The notes under the pieces were generated by a model. The model worked only from the letters and a program-made list of their open reading frames with translations, ran no database searches and was not told where the DNA came from. Positions 28,313 through 37,235 of a DNA stretch of 64,000 nt are shown in pieces. The position numbers and the translations under genes are program-made. The stretch covers positions 1,488,001 to 1,552,000 of the forward strand of contig NZ_CP053896.1 of the NCBI RefSeq assembly GCF_013255915.1, given 5' to 3'. The stretch's first letter is position 1. Each line of letters starts with the position of its first letter. The stretch comes from Providencia rettgeri (GTDB lineage: Bacteria > Pseudomonadota > Gammaproteobacteria > Enterobacterales > Enterobacteriaceae).

Positions 28313-31300
28313 GAATAAACCTTAGGCTTTGTGTGTCACTGGCACTTGTTACGACTTTTTTTAGTCATGCTCCAAAAGCAGAGCGCTTTAACAATGTAAT
28401 TGATGATTTTGATACCTACCTTCAAATGGAAAAAGAAGGCAAAGTACAAGAGCAAAAACAACAATTGCCAGTTAATACACAAAACCAAGGTTATGATATC
28501 TTTTCTTCGCTATCTACCGTTCCTGCGCCAAAAGAGAAGCAAAAATCTGCGGCAGCGAATAAAGGAACTAAAGGCAAAACTACAGGGAAAAGTAAATCTG
28601 CTGCTACATCAACGAAGAAAGCAGATGTAGCGAAAGCAGACCCTGTAGAGCCAGAAAAAACGACTTTTCCTGAAGTGTGTGCGGTGGCGACAGAAAATGG
28701 CGTAGCGCCTATTTTATTGTCGTCTTACCCTTATTTTTTTCAAAGCAACCAATGGGATCCAGCTTATCTAGCAAAAGATTTTGCAAAGTATCAATTGGTT
28801 CTTGACCCACTCGGCTTATATTCATCTAAATTTGCTAAGCCAACAGGTATTAATACCTCTGCTTATCTTGAGCAACTGGCGCAATTAATTGAACGCCAGC
28901 AATTAACACATCTATATAAGTTTGGTATTGCTCAAGGAGTAGGCCAGCTTATTGCCTATAATCATTTACTCAATGATGACCAACTCGTTTCTGAACTTAT
29001 CAATCATAATAAGAGTATTGCGCAATTAACGCAGACAATTACCGAGAAACAATTTGAGATTGATAAACTAAACGATGAAGTTCTGAAGAGTAAAGAGCAT
29101 ATAGCCCAGCTACAGGCGGTTGTAAATTCATCAGATGATCAGTCTTTAATTGACACATTAAAGGCTAAATTGGCGGATGCACAAAAAACAATTGAGCAAA
29201 AGCAAAATAGTCTTGAGCAATTAAGTCAAGAAAATCAGCAAACCCAAGAAACGATTGCCCAGCTTGAGAAACAATTAAATGAAAGTGTTGTTGAACAAGC
29301 TCAACTTAAACAGCAATTAGCAGATAAAGAACAACAATTTGCTACCGCAAATTTGAAAATTGAGCAATTAACCGCTGATATTGCAAAATTGGAGTCAGAG
29401 GCTAAAAATCAACTGCAACTTGTTGGTAATACTGATGAACAAATGAAGTCAGTGACAGCTCAACTTTTACAGCAAAAAGAGTTGTTAAAACAGAAAGAAA
29501 ATGAATTAGCTACGGCTAAAAGTGAAAAAGATGATGTCCAATCTTCTTTGGTCGCTCAGCAAGAAAAAAGTAAATCATTAGAGTCACAAAACCAGCAACT
29601 ACAAGCCCAGTTAGTCGAAAAAGAACAATTAGCGAAAAGCATTCAAACTTCTCTGGCGGAAAAAACTGAACAAGCTGAGCAAAAAGTTGCATTAGAAAAT
29701 GCCTTAAAAGTTGCTCAAGAACAGCTGAATTCATATCAAAGTACGCAAAATACGTTAGAAAAACAGTTAGCTCAAAGTGAAAAACAGCAAGCTGAGTTGC
29801 AGGCGAAGCTCAACCAGCAAGAGCACGATTACGTTACGGCACAGGCGCAACTGAAACAAGCGAACGCAGATCTACAAAAGCTCCAAGGGGAGATGGAAAA
29901 ACAGACCGCCTTGATGAGCCAAGCCAGCGACCAACAAGTTAAAGCGTTGACCGCGGATTTAAACAAACAACTCGCTTTGTTGAAGCAAAAAGAAGACGGG
30001 TTGAAGAAAGCTGAAACGGAGAGCCAAACCACCCGTGAGGCGCTAGCCAAACAGCAAGCGGACGCAAAAGCGTTAGCGGAGAAAAACCAGCAGCTTGCTG
30101 CCGAATTGCAACAAAAAGCGCAACAAGCGGAAAAAATTCAAGCGTCCTTAGCCGAGCAGACGGCGAAGGCTGCCGAGAAGGTGGCGTTAGAAGCCGAACT
30201 GGCTGAGGCGAAAAAACAGTTAGCCGAGCACCAAACGGCGCAAAATGCGTTGTCTAAACAGTTTGCGAACAGTGAAAAACAGCAAGCCGAGTTGCAGGCG
30301 AAGCTCAACCAGCAAGAGCAAAATTACGTTACGGCACAGGCGCAACTGAAACAAGCGAACGCAGATCTACAAAAACTTCAAGGGGAGATGGAAAAACAGA
30401 CCACCTTGATGAGCCAAGCCAGCGACCAACAAGTTAAAGCGTTGACGGCGGATTTAAACAAACAACTCGCTTTGCTGAAGCAAAAAGAAGACGGGTTGAA
30501 GAAAGCTGAAACGGAGAGCCAAACCACCCGTGAGGCGCTCGCCAAACAGCAAGCGGAGGCAAAAGCCTTAGCCGAGAAAAACCAGCAGCTTGCTGCCGAA
30601 TTGCAACAAAAAGCACAACAAGCGGAAAAAATTCAAGCGTCCTTAGCCGAGCAGACGGCGAAGGCTGCCGAGAAGGTGGCGTTAGAAGCCGAACTGGCTG
30701 AGGCGAAAAAACAGTTAGCCGAGCACCAAACGGCGCAAAATGCGTTGTCCAAACAGTTTGCGAACAGTGATAAACAGCAAGCCGAGTTGCAGGCAAAACT
30801 CCGCCAGCAAGAGCACGATTACGTTACGGCACAGGCGCAACTGAAACAAGCGAACGCAGATCTACAAAAGCTCCAAGGGGAGATGGAAAAACAGACCGCC
30901 TTGATGAGCCAAGCCAGCGACCAACAAGTTAAAGCGCTGACCGCGGATTTAAACAAACAACTCGCTTTGTTGAAGCAAAAAGAAGACGGGTTGAAGAAAG
31001 CTGAAACGGAGAGCCAAACCACCCGTGAGGCGCTCGCCAAACAGCAAGTGGATGCAAAAGCCTTAGCGGAGAAAAACCAGCAGCTTGTTGCCGAATTGCA
31101 ACAAAAAGCGCAACAAGCGGAAAAAATTCAAGCGTCCTTAGCCGAGCAGACGGCGAAGGCTGCCGATAAGGTGGCGTTAGAAGCCGAACTGGCTGAGGCG
31201 AAAAAACAGTTAACCGAGCACCAAACGGCGCAAAATGCGTTGTCCAAACAGTTTGCGAACAGTGAAAAACAGCAAGCCGAGTTGCAGGCAAAACTCCGCC

Positions 31301-33819
31301 AGCAAGAGCACGATTACGTTACGGCACAGGCGCAACTGAAACAAGCGAACGCAGATCTACAAAAGCTCCAAGGGGAGATGGAAAAACAGACCGCCTTGAT
31401 GAGCCAAGCCAGCGACCAACAAGTTAAAGCGCTGACGGCGGATTTAAACAAACAACTCGCTTTGTTGAAGCAAAAAGAAGACGGGTTGAAGAAAGCTGAA
31501 ACGGAGAGCCAAACCACCCGTGAGGCGCTCGCCAAACAGCAAGCGGACGCAAAAGCGTTAGCCGAGAAAAACCAGCAGCTTGCTGCCGAATTGCAACAAA
31601 AAGCACAACAAGCGGAAAAAATTCAAGCGTCCTTAGCCGAGCAGACGGCGAAGGCTGCCGAGAAGGTGGCGTTAGAAGCCGAACTGGCTGAGGCGAAAAA
31701 ACAGTTAGCCGAGCACCAAACGGCGCAAAATGCGTTGTCCAAACAGTTTGCGAACAGTGAAAAACAGCAAGCCGAGTTGCAGGCGAAACTCCGCCAACAA
31801 GAGCAAAATTACGTTACGGCACAGGCGCAACTGAAACAAGCGAACGCAGATCTACAAAAGCTCCAAGGGGAGATGGAAAAACAGACCGCCTTGATGAGCC
31901 AAGCCAGCGACCAACAAGTTAAAGCACTGACGGCGGATTTAAACAAACAACTCGCTTTGTTGAAGCAAAAAGAAGACGGGTTGAAGAAAGCTGAAACGGA
32001 GAGCCAAACCACCCGTGAGGCGCTAGCCAAACAGCAAGCGGACGCAAAAGCCTTAGCGGAGAAAAACCAGCAGCTTGCTGCCGAATTGCAACAAAAAGCG
32101 CAACAAGCGGAAAAAATTCAAGCGTCCTTAGCCGAGCAGACGGCGAAGGCTGCCGAGAAGGTGGCGTTAGAAGCCGAACTGGCTGAGGCGAAAAAACAGT
32201 TAGCCGAGCACCAAACGGCGCAAAATGCGTTGTCCAAACAGTTTGCGAACAGTGAAAAACAGCAAGCCGAGTTGCAGGCGAAGCTCAACCAGCAAGAGCA
32301 AAATTACGTTACGGCACAGGCGCAACTGAAACAAGCGAACACGGATTTGCAGAAGCTGAAGAATGAAGTTGAAACAAAAACAGCTTTAATGAATCAAGCC
32401 AGCGACCAACAGATTAAAGCGCTGACGGCAGATTTAAACAAACAACTCGCTTTGCTGAAGCAAAAAGAAGACGGGTTGAAGAAAGCTGAAACGGAAAGTA
32501 AAGTAACTCGTGAGGCGCTCGCCAAACAGCAAGCAGATGCAAAAGCGTTAGCGGAGAAAAACCAGCAGCTTGTTACGCAACTGAAACAGAAAGCGCAGCA
32601 AGCAGATAAGATCCAAGCATCTTTAGCAGAGCAAACTGCCAAATTAGCACAAAAAATTACGTTAGAGTCTGAATTAGCAACAGCAAAAAAACAGTTGGCT
32701 GAGCAGCAAGCAGCACAGAATGTTTTATCAAAACAATATGTTGAGAGCCAAAAGCAACAGCAACAATTGCAAGAAAACTTAAAACAAAATGAACAAAATT
32801 TTGTTAATGCTCAAAAACAATTGGAACAGGCTAATGCAGAACTGCTGAAATTACAAAAAGATGTTGAAAAACAAACAGCGCTAGTAGGTCAAGCAAGTGA
32901 CAAGCAAGTTAAAGCGTTAACTGCGGACTTAAATAAACAAGTTACATTATTGAAAGAAAAAGAAAGCGCTATTGCCAAGTTAGAATCTGAGAAAAAATCA
33001 ATTAGTGACGCTCTTGCTGCCCAAGAAAGTGAGAAGAAAAAACTTGACCAGCAAAACCAGCAATTTACTAAGCAGACTAAGGCTCAAGAAGACAAAATCA
33101 GCAAACTTGAAAGTGATATTGCGGCTAAAACAAAGAAACAGTCTGAAATTGAGCAAAAACTGACAGACACGAATAAACTTCTTGGTGATTTAAAAGCGAA
33201 CTCTCAAAAAGAGTTGGCATTAGCACAAGAAAAATTGAAAAAACTACAAACGGAATTGGATTCAAGTAAATCCATTTCGAGTGATGAAGCTTTAAAATCA
33301 CAAATTATGGCGTTAAATCGACAGATAACTCAATTACAAAATGAAAATGATGCATTAAAAGCAAGAGGTGGTTCGAAATCGAGTACTGGTCTGGCTGGGC
33401 GAATTCCTCCTAGCAAAGATGCAAAAGTGATTGCCGCAGAAAATGCGAAGAAAAACCAAAAAATTATTGAGCAAATTACCGCTCAAAAATACAGTAAGCT
33501 CGATAGCAATACTTACTATAAAATCATTCAAGTTGGCTCACCGATAAAAGACGTGAAAAATAAAGACGTGACTTTTATTATGAGAGAGCAATTAACTGAC
33601 GGTAAGGTTACGGTGTTGTATACCGATCAAAACCCTGTCACATTACCTTATAATCAGTTACCTGCACCATTAAACTCCTTTGTCGAACGAGCAGGGGAAG
33701 GGGGAATGGTTAAAGTCTATATTAAACCTGAAGGTGGGTATGGCGTTGAAGGCATACCAGGTGAGGTACCACCAAACTCCATGTCAATTATTGATTTAAA
33801 AATAATCAAAGCGAAATAG
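28309..33819 (+). CDS. Giant exported coiled-coil repeat protein with C-terminal FKBP-like domain
   Basis: 1,836 residues. An N-terminal hydrophobic segment (LRLCVSLALVTTFFSHA) looks like a signal peptide or anchor. A Lys/Ala/Thr-rich low-complexity stretch (residues 80-118) and a globular domain of unknown type (about 120-235, with PILLSSYPYFFQ) follow. Residues about 240-1690 form a continuous Gln/Lys/Ala/Glu/Leu-rich coiled coil with seven or more 165-residue repeats. The last ~110 residues resemble a shortened FKBP fold (TYYKIIQVG, PVTLPYNQLPAP, GGMVKVYIKPEGGYG, PPNSMSIIDLKII). Start ATG overlaps the lipoprotein stop. Function unknown; an envelope-tethering or scaffolding role is inference. 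The PPIase active-site residues are not evident, so the FKBP-like domain may bind rather than isomerise. Confidence 0.88.
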   Translation: MRINLRLCVSLALVTTFFSHAPKAERFNNVIDDFDTYLQMEKEGKVQEQKQQLPVNTQNQGYDIFSSLSTVPAPKEKQKSAAANKGTKGKTTGKSKSAATSTKKADVAKADPVEPEKTTFPEVCAVATENGVAPILLSSYPYFFQSNQWDPAYLAKDFAKYQLVLDPLGLYSSKFAKPTGINTSAYLEQLAQLIERQQLTHLYKFGIAQGVGQLIAYNHLLNDDQLVSELINHNKSIAQLTQTITEKQFEIDKLNDEVLKSKEHIAQLQAVVNSSDDQSLIDTLKAKLADAQKTIEQKQNSLEQLSQENQQTQETIAQLEKQLNESVVEQAQLKQQLADKEQQFATANLKIEQLTADIAKLESEAKNQLQLVGNTDEQMKSVTAQLLQQKELLKQKENELATAKSEKDDVQSSLVAQQEKSKSLESQNQQLQAQLVEKEQLAKSIQTSLAEKTEQAEQKVALENALKVAQEQLNSYQSTQNTLEKQLAQSEKQQAELQAKLNQQEHDYVTAQAQLKQANADLQKLQGEMEKQTALMSQASDQQVKALTADLNKQLALLKQKEDGLKKAETESQTTREALAKQQADAKALAEKNQQLAAELQQKAQQAEKIQASLAEQTAKAAEKVALEAELAEAKKQLAEHQTAQNALSKQFANSEKQQAELQAKLNQQEQNYVTAQAQLKQANADLQKLQGEMEKQTTLMSQASDQQVKALTADLNKQLALLKQKEDGLKKAETESQTTREALAKQQAEAKALAEKNQQLAAELQQKAQQAEKIQASLAEQTAKAAEKVALEAELAEAKKQLAEHQTAQNALSKQFANSDKQQAELQAKLRQQEHDYVTAQAQLKQANADLQKLQGEMEKQTALMSQASDQQVKALTADLNKQLALLKQKEDGLKKAETESQTTREALAKQQVDAKALAEKNQQLVAELQQKAQQAEKIQASLAEQTAKAADKVALEAELAEAKKQLTEHQTAQNALSKQFANSEKQQAELQAKLRQQEHDYVTAQAQLKQANADLQKLQGEMEKQTALMSQASDQQVKALTADLNKQLALLKQKEDGLKKAETESQTTREALAKQQADAKALAEKNQQLAAELQQKAQQAEKIQASLAEQTAKAAEKVALEAELAEAKKQLAEHQTAQNALSKQFANSEKQQAELQAKLRQQEQNYVTAQAQLKQANADLQKLQGEMEKQTALMSQASDQQVKALTADLNKQLALLKQKEDGLKKAETESQTTREALAKQQADAKALAEKNQQLAAELQQKAQQAEKIQASLAEQTAKAAEKVALEAELAEAKKQLAEHQTAQNALSKQFANSEKQQAELQAKLNQQEQNYVTAQAQLKQANTDLQKLKNEVETKTALMNQASDQQIKALTADLNKQLALLKQKEDGLKKAETESKVTREALAKQQADAKALAEKNQQLVTQLKQKAQQADKIQASLAEQTAKLAQKITLESELATAKKQLAEQQAAQNVLSKQYVESQKQQQQLQENLKQNEQNFVNAQKQLEQANAELLKLQKDVEKQTALVGQASDKQVKALTADLNKQVTLLKEKESAIAKLESEKKSISDALAAQESEKKKLDQQNQQFTKQTKAQEDKISKLESDIAAKTKKQSEIEQKLTDTNKLLGDLKANSQKELALAQEKLKKLQTELDSSKSISSDEALKSQIMALNRQITQLQNENDALKARGGSKSSTGLAGRIPPSKDAKVIAAENAKKNQKIIEQITAQKYSKLDSNTYYKIIQVGSPIKDVKNKDVTFIMREQLTDGKVTVLYTDQNPVTLPYNQLPAPLNSFVERAGEGGMVKVYIKPEGGYGVEGIPGEVPPNSMSIIDLKIIKAK
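29776..32340 (+). repeat. Near-identical 495-bp in-frame tandem repeats in the coiled-coil gene
   Basis: Six units recur in exact 495-bp register, marked by YVTAQAQLKQAN with the preceding codon at 29827, 30322, 30817, 31312, 31807 and 32302; a diverged seventh (NFVNAQKQLEQAN) starts at 32797, still in register. From about 29776 to 32340 the copies differ at only scattered bases, while copies before and after have drifted. Known principle: this pattern points to homogenisation by recombination or recent amplification. It makes the locus prone to unit gain or loss by multiples of 165 residues, and hard for short-read assembly. Confidence 0.95.
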
Positions 33820-33844
33820 CATAGCTTTTATTTAAGGTTATCTT

Positions 33845-33882
33845 AAAGGTAATTTGTCACTGAAAGGCAAATTACCTTTTTT
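33845..33882 (+). terminator. Terminator of the lipoprotein/coiled-coil operon
   Basis: Perfect 12-bp stem AAAGGTAATTTG/CAAATTACCTTT (33845-33856 and 33868-33879) with an 11-nt loop, running into six T residues. Confidence 0.92.
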
Positions 33883-33900
33883 GTGATGTATCAATCTGAA

Positions 33901-33969
33901 AGAAGTATAAGAAGTATAAGAAGTATAAGAAGTATAAGAAGTATAAGAAGTATAAGAAGTATAAGAAGT
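33901..33969. repeat. 9-bp tandem repeat (VNTR)
   Basis: Seven perfect copies of AGAAGTATA (33901-33963) plus six bases of an eighth. It lies between the terminator of the coiled-coil operon and the 3' end of the convergent AraC-type gene, outside any ORF. A repeat of this kind is expected to vary in copy number by slippage. Position downstream of both genes makes an effect on transcription initiation unlikely. Confidence 0.95.
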
Positions 33970-34077
33970 GAATGTGAATATTTAAAGGAAGGATTTGATG
34001 TTTGCCTTTCTGCCAGATTATAGTGAAGTTTAAACTTCTATAACTGACAGGGCATGAGTTAGAGTCTTACTGAGCGG

Positions 34078-34896
34078 TTAAGCTGCTATTCTTGACCGAC
34101 TCGGTGTGTAGCCAAACCGTTTTCGATAAGTTTGGGTGAAGTAAGATTGACTTGAAAAGCCTGCTTCCATAGAAACCTCTACAATACTCATTGTAGTATT
34201 AATTAACAACTGGTGTGCATACATAATACGTTTTTCACTGATCCATGCGCGTGGTGACGTTGCATAAACGGTATTGAACAGTTCTTTAAATGTTGTTAAT
34301 CCCATACCAAAAGTACGTGCGAACTCACTTAATTTCCACTCTTTAAGATAATTATTTTCCATAAACATTTGTAGACGTTCTATTTGGCGACTACTTAGCT
34401 GTCTAAAATTAGATAGCAATAAAGCACCTTGTTCACTGTAGCTTAGTAATAACAGTAATTCACTAACTCGGAGTGAGAAAATGACGTCAGGGTATTCGTT
34501 ATTAACAAATGTATTTAAGCTTGATTTGATTTCTTCAATGAGAGGGGATGAATTAAATTTAATGATATCACAGGGTAAGCCTTCATTGCGGTCTATTTCG
34601 CTTAACTCAGTGCCATGATTGGCGATGAAACTACGCAAAAAGTTATCATCCAAGGATATCCAAAGTAATTTGCAACTTGTTGTTTCAGTGAGCTGTAATG
34701 AGTAAGCTCCCTGCTTGTGATATAAAATATCGCCTTCATTTAAAGATTGTGAGTTAGCTGGGGTTTCTAGTAACACAGAGCCTTGTTCTATGATTAAAAG
34801 CCCTTTAGTTTCTAAGTCAATAATGTTATGGGCCGCGTTACTATCAATGTTTATCTGTTTAATGAAGTGTCGATTTGGTGAGTTTATTGCTTGCAT
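34078..34896 (-). CDS. AraC-family regulator, ExsA/LcrF-like
   Basis: 272-residue transcription factor with an N-terminal cupin-like ligand/dimer domain and a C-terminal double helix-turn-helix (about residues 170-268). The C-terminal half (SPRAWISEKRIMYAHQLL, MSIVEVSMEAGFSSQSYFTQ, YRKRFGYTPSRSR) is strikingly like the type III secretion master regulators ExsA, LcrF and VirF. No type III secretion genes, chaperones or anti-activators lie in this window, so it is an orphan here. It converges on the coiled-coil operon and has a 730-bp AT-rich upstream region. Targets unknown. Confidence 0.85.
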   Translation of the reverse strand: MQAINSPNRHFIKQINIDSNAAHNIIDLETKGLLIIEQGSVLLETPANSQSLNEGDILYHKQGAYSLQLTETTSCKLLWISLDDNFLRSFIANHGTELSEIDRNEGLPCDIIKFNSSPLIEEIKSSLNTFVNNEYPDVIFSLRVSELLLLLSYSEQGALLLSNFRQLSSRQIERLQMFMENNYLKEWKLSEFARTFGMGLTTFKELFNTVYATSPRAWISEKRIMYAHQLLINTTMSIVEVSMEAGFSSQSYFTQTYRKRFGYTPSRSRIAA

Positions 34897-35628
34897 GACT
34901 ATACCTTTTTAATCGTATTTAAATATAAATTCAAAATAAAATATTCAACTATTCCTATCTGGTGATATAAAGCATGGATGTTATTAGTATGATTGAAATT
35001 ATATAAATCGATTAATTTTGTGTCACATTATAATTCTAAATATAAATAAATGTTTCTAAATATACTTTTTTCGAGTTGTTTTTGTGAATTGCTCGGTATT
35101 TTTTGTGTCATTGGTGGGGTAATTTAATTATTATACTTATAATTTTAATTAGTTTGGATTTTTAATCTGAATTGATAAAATTAGTCGTATGTTAATATGT
35201 TATCGTTTTTTACACCTAAACCGTGTTTTTTTTCTACTTTCTTCTTACTTATCATTTTTAGCATAGTAATATGAATTTTAGCTATGCTAATGATGATTCT
35301 AGATTTCGGCAAAACCATCATTTATTAATTTTATTAATGTAATTAATGGTTATTAATCTAAGTTATTTATTTTTTCAATCGATATGATTGATTTTGTTTG
35401 TTAAAATGTGAGGGGATTGCTGTTTATTTGTGACTTTAGTCTCATTTTTTAATTGATAGGTTTCTGTAATTGCTTTAATAGGTATTTTAAATATATATTT
35501 TTATAAATAGTTCCTTAGAGTTACTACTTGTTGTTCGCCATTTTTCAACATCTTTGTGCTTTATTATTTCTCCTCATGTTGTACTTTGCTTTAAATAGAG
35601 GGCTAAGCTTGAGCTATAGGCTCACTAA
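34897..35628. other. AT-rich intergenic region upstream of the AraC-type gene
   Basis: 732 bp of very AT-rich DNA with many T runs and no credible ORF, RNA or repeat. It contains the promoter of the minus-strand regulator gene and the 3' flank of ygbA. Composition fits H-NS-silenced or horizontally acquired DNA; this is inference. Confidence 0.4.
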
Positions 35629-35991
35629 TTATGGCTCTTGTTTCTGAGTTGCTCGCTTGCTTACTTTAGCTGGTAAATCAGGGACTGGTTTACGATCATC
35701 AAGTAAATGACGTATAGCGAGAATTGGGTGATGGATTAACATCTTCGGGCCAGCCCAGCGCATAACTAGCTTCATCTGCTCTCTCATTTTGGGTTGGTAA
35801 CAATGGATTGGACATTGTTTACATGCTGGTTTTTCTTCTCCATATCGGCATTTTTCTAATCTATTAACGGCATAGGAAAATAGTTTTTGATAAAAATCAG
35901 GTGATTCTGCTGGTGCTGGATAGGCTTTCTCATAGATTTTTATCATTTTTTCAATCGTTTTAATTTCACGGTGTATGCGTTTGCCAACCAT
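35629..35991 (-). CDS. ygbA: YgbA family protein (nitrosative-stress-linked)
   Basis: 120-residue protein of the YgbA_NO family ('nitrous oxide-stimulated promoter'). In enterics ygbA is repressed by NsrR and has been tied to growth under nitrosative stress; its biochemistry is unresolved. Conserved features are RIHREIKTIEKMI, the four-cysteine block KCRYGEEKPACKQCPIHCYQP (two CxxC-like pairs that could bind an Fe-S cluster or metal), and MRWAGPKMLIHHPILAIRHLLDD. Start ATG at 35991 aligns with E. coli; 14 further upstream codons are open. I could not identify a confident NsrR site upstream. Confidence 0.88.
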   Translation of the reverse strand: MVGKRIHREIKTIEKMIKIYEKAYPAPAESPDFYQKLFSYAVNRLEKCRYGEEKPACKQCPIHCYQPKMREQMKLVMRWAGPKMLIHHPILAIRHLLDDRKPVPDLPAKVSKRATQKQEP

Positions 35992-36113
35992 AGAAAATTC
36001 TCTATAAAAACAAAACATATATTTAATATACAATTTATGGCTGATTTATGATAATTTTTTTGTGTTTTTATTGATGGGACTCAATAAAATGGTGAGTTCT
36101 TCGACGTAATAAA

Positions 36114-36140
36114 AAGAGGGTAATAAAAAAATACCCTCTT
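36114..36140 (-). terminator. Terminator of the YdcH-like gene
   Basis: Perfect 9-bp stem AAGAGGGTA/TACCCTCTT with a 9-nt loop; on the minus strand it is followed by TTTTTATT (complement of 36106-36113). It lies 128 bp past the stop of the DUF465 gene. Confidence 0.85.
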
Positions 36141-36267
36141 ATATTAGTGTGAAACAACGCTAGCTAACATTAAATGATCGATAGAATATCATTATCTTTT
36201 AGGATGTTAGCCCAGTTTTTGAATTTCATTATTTGAGAAAAACAACTAATACTATTATCGTAATAAC

Positions 36268-36480
36268 CTATTGACTCGAGAGCATTATTTTTTGCATTTC
36301 ATCTTTAAGATGTAATTTTTCTTTTTTTAGCTTAGCGACATGCTCATTGTAACCAGCACCAGAAGGCCCTTCTAATTTACTGATTTCTTTGTCGAGTTGA
36401 TGATGTTTTTCATAAAGAGTTTGAAAACGGGGATGTGTAGAGATTAATTTTGAAACTAAATCTTGATCTGCTGATAACAT
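36268..36480 (-). CDS. YdcH family protein (DUF465)
   Basis: 70-residue helical protein of the DUF465/YdcH family: an N-terminal segment with FQTLYEKHHQLDKEISKLEG and a C-terminal VAKLKKEKLHLKDEMQKI helix, the hallmark of this family. Function is unknown; members are small, often stress- or stationary-phase-associated coiled coils. ATG at 36480 is preceded by GAGGTAG. It is transcribed alone, divergent from eco. Confidence 0.88.
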   Translation of the reverse strand: MLSADQDLVSKLISTHPRFQTLYEKHHQLDKEISKLEGPSGAGYNEHVAKLKKEKLHLKDEMQKIMLSSQ

Positions 36481-36747
36481 ACTACCTCCTCAGAATATAT
36501 TAAGCCTCAGTTTCAGTATAAACAGTGCATGCATTTTGTACATCCAAATAGCTTGTAATTTACATAATTTTTATTAGTTTTATGATCCTTCTACTAGAAT
36601 TAAGTAGTATTACATGGCTTTTACCTGAGTTATCTATATTTTTGTAATTAAGAATCATCTATAGTGATAATTACGGTGTAAATGACTTAACATGGATAAA
36701 AGACTGGTTTTAAAAATTGGTTTTGTGTTCTTAAATAGGAATAAATA

Positions 36748-37224
36748 ATGAAAAAAGCGATTTTATCTGTAATGGCGGCGGCACTAATTTCATCTTGTGC
36801 AGTAGCAACGGAAGATTTGGAAAAGATCGCGCCATACCCAAAAGCAGAATCGGGTATGACTCGTCATGTGATTGAATTAACCAAGCAACAAAATGAAAAT
36901 GACTTTATGATTGAGTTAGTTATTGGAAAAACGATCAAAGCAGATTGTAACCGCCAATGGTTTATGGGTGATCTAGACAGAAAGACGTTGGAAGGCTGGG
37001 GCTATGATTATTATAAACTCGACGAAGTAAAAGGCCCTGCATCTACTATGATGGGATGCTCTGAGCCTGCAAAAGACCGTTTTGTGACGACTCAATTAGG
37101 CGATGATGCATTTGTGCGTTATAACAGTAAATTACCGATTGTGGTTTATGCTCCGAAAGATATGCAAGTAAAATATCGTATCTGGTCTACAGACGATAAA
37201 TTAATTGATTCAGTTACAAAATAA
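36748..37224 (+). CDS. eco: Ecotin, periplasmic serine protease inhibitor
   Basis: Dimeric inhibitor of trypsin-fold serine proteases, including neutrophil elastase; it protects enteric bacteria from host proteases. The 158-residue precursor has the reactive loop STMMGC with P1 Met101, the Cys67-Cys104 disulfide, TLEGWGYDYYKLDEV, the secondary site RYNSKLPIVVY and the VKYRIW strand. The signal peptide (MKKAILSVMAAALISSCAVA) contains ISSC, which resembles a lipobox, so lipidation at Cys17 is possible although E. coli ecotin is soluble. Its terminator hairpin is duplicated around a repeat element downstream. Confidence 0.96.
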   Translation: MKKAILSVMAAALISSCAVATEDLEKIAPYPKAESGMTRHVIELTKQQNENDFMIELVIGKTIKADCNRQWFMGDLDRKTLEGWGYDYYKLDEVKGPASTMMGCSEPAKDRFVTTQLGDDAFVRYNSKLPIVVYAPKDMQVKYRIWSTDDKLIDSVTK

Positions 37225-37235
37225 ATATTAAAGAA

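Noticed and set aside
29829-32030. Minus-strand open frames of 73-120 codons recurring every 495 bp inside the coiled-coil gene
   Set aside because: They are antisense shadows of the repeat units; they recur only because the DNA repeats, and they lack ribosome sites.
29776-33969. CRISPR array or phage tail tape-measure interpretation of the repeats
   Set aside because: Units are 495 bp and 9 bp without unique spacers, and no phage structural genes lie nearby; the coiled-coil protein has an export signal.
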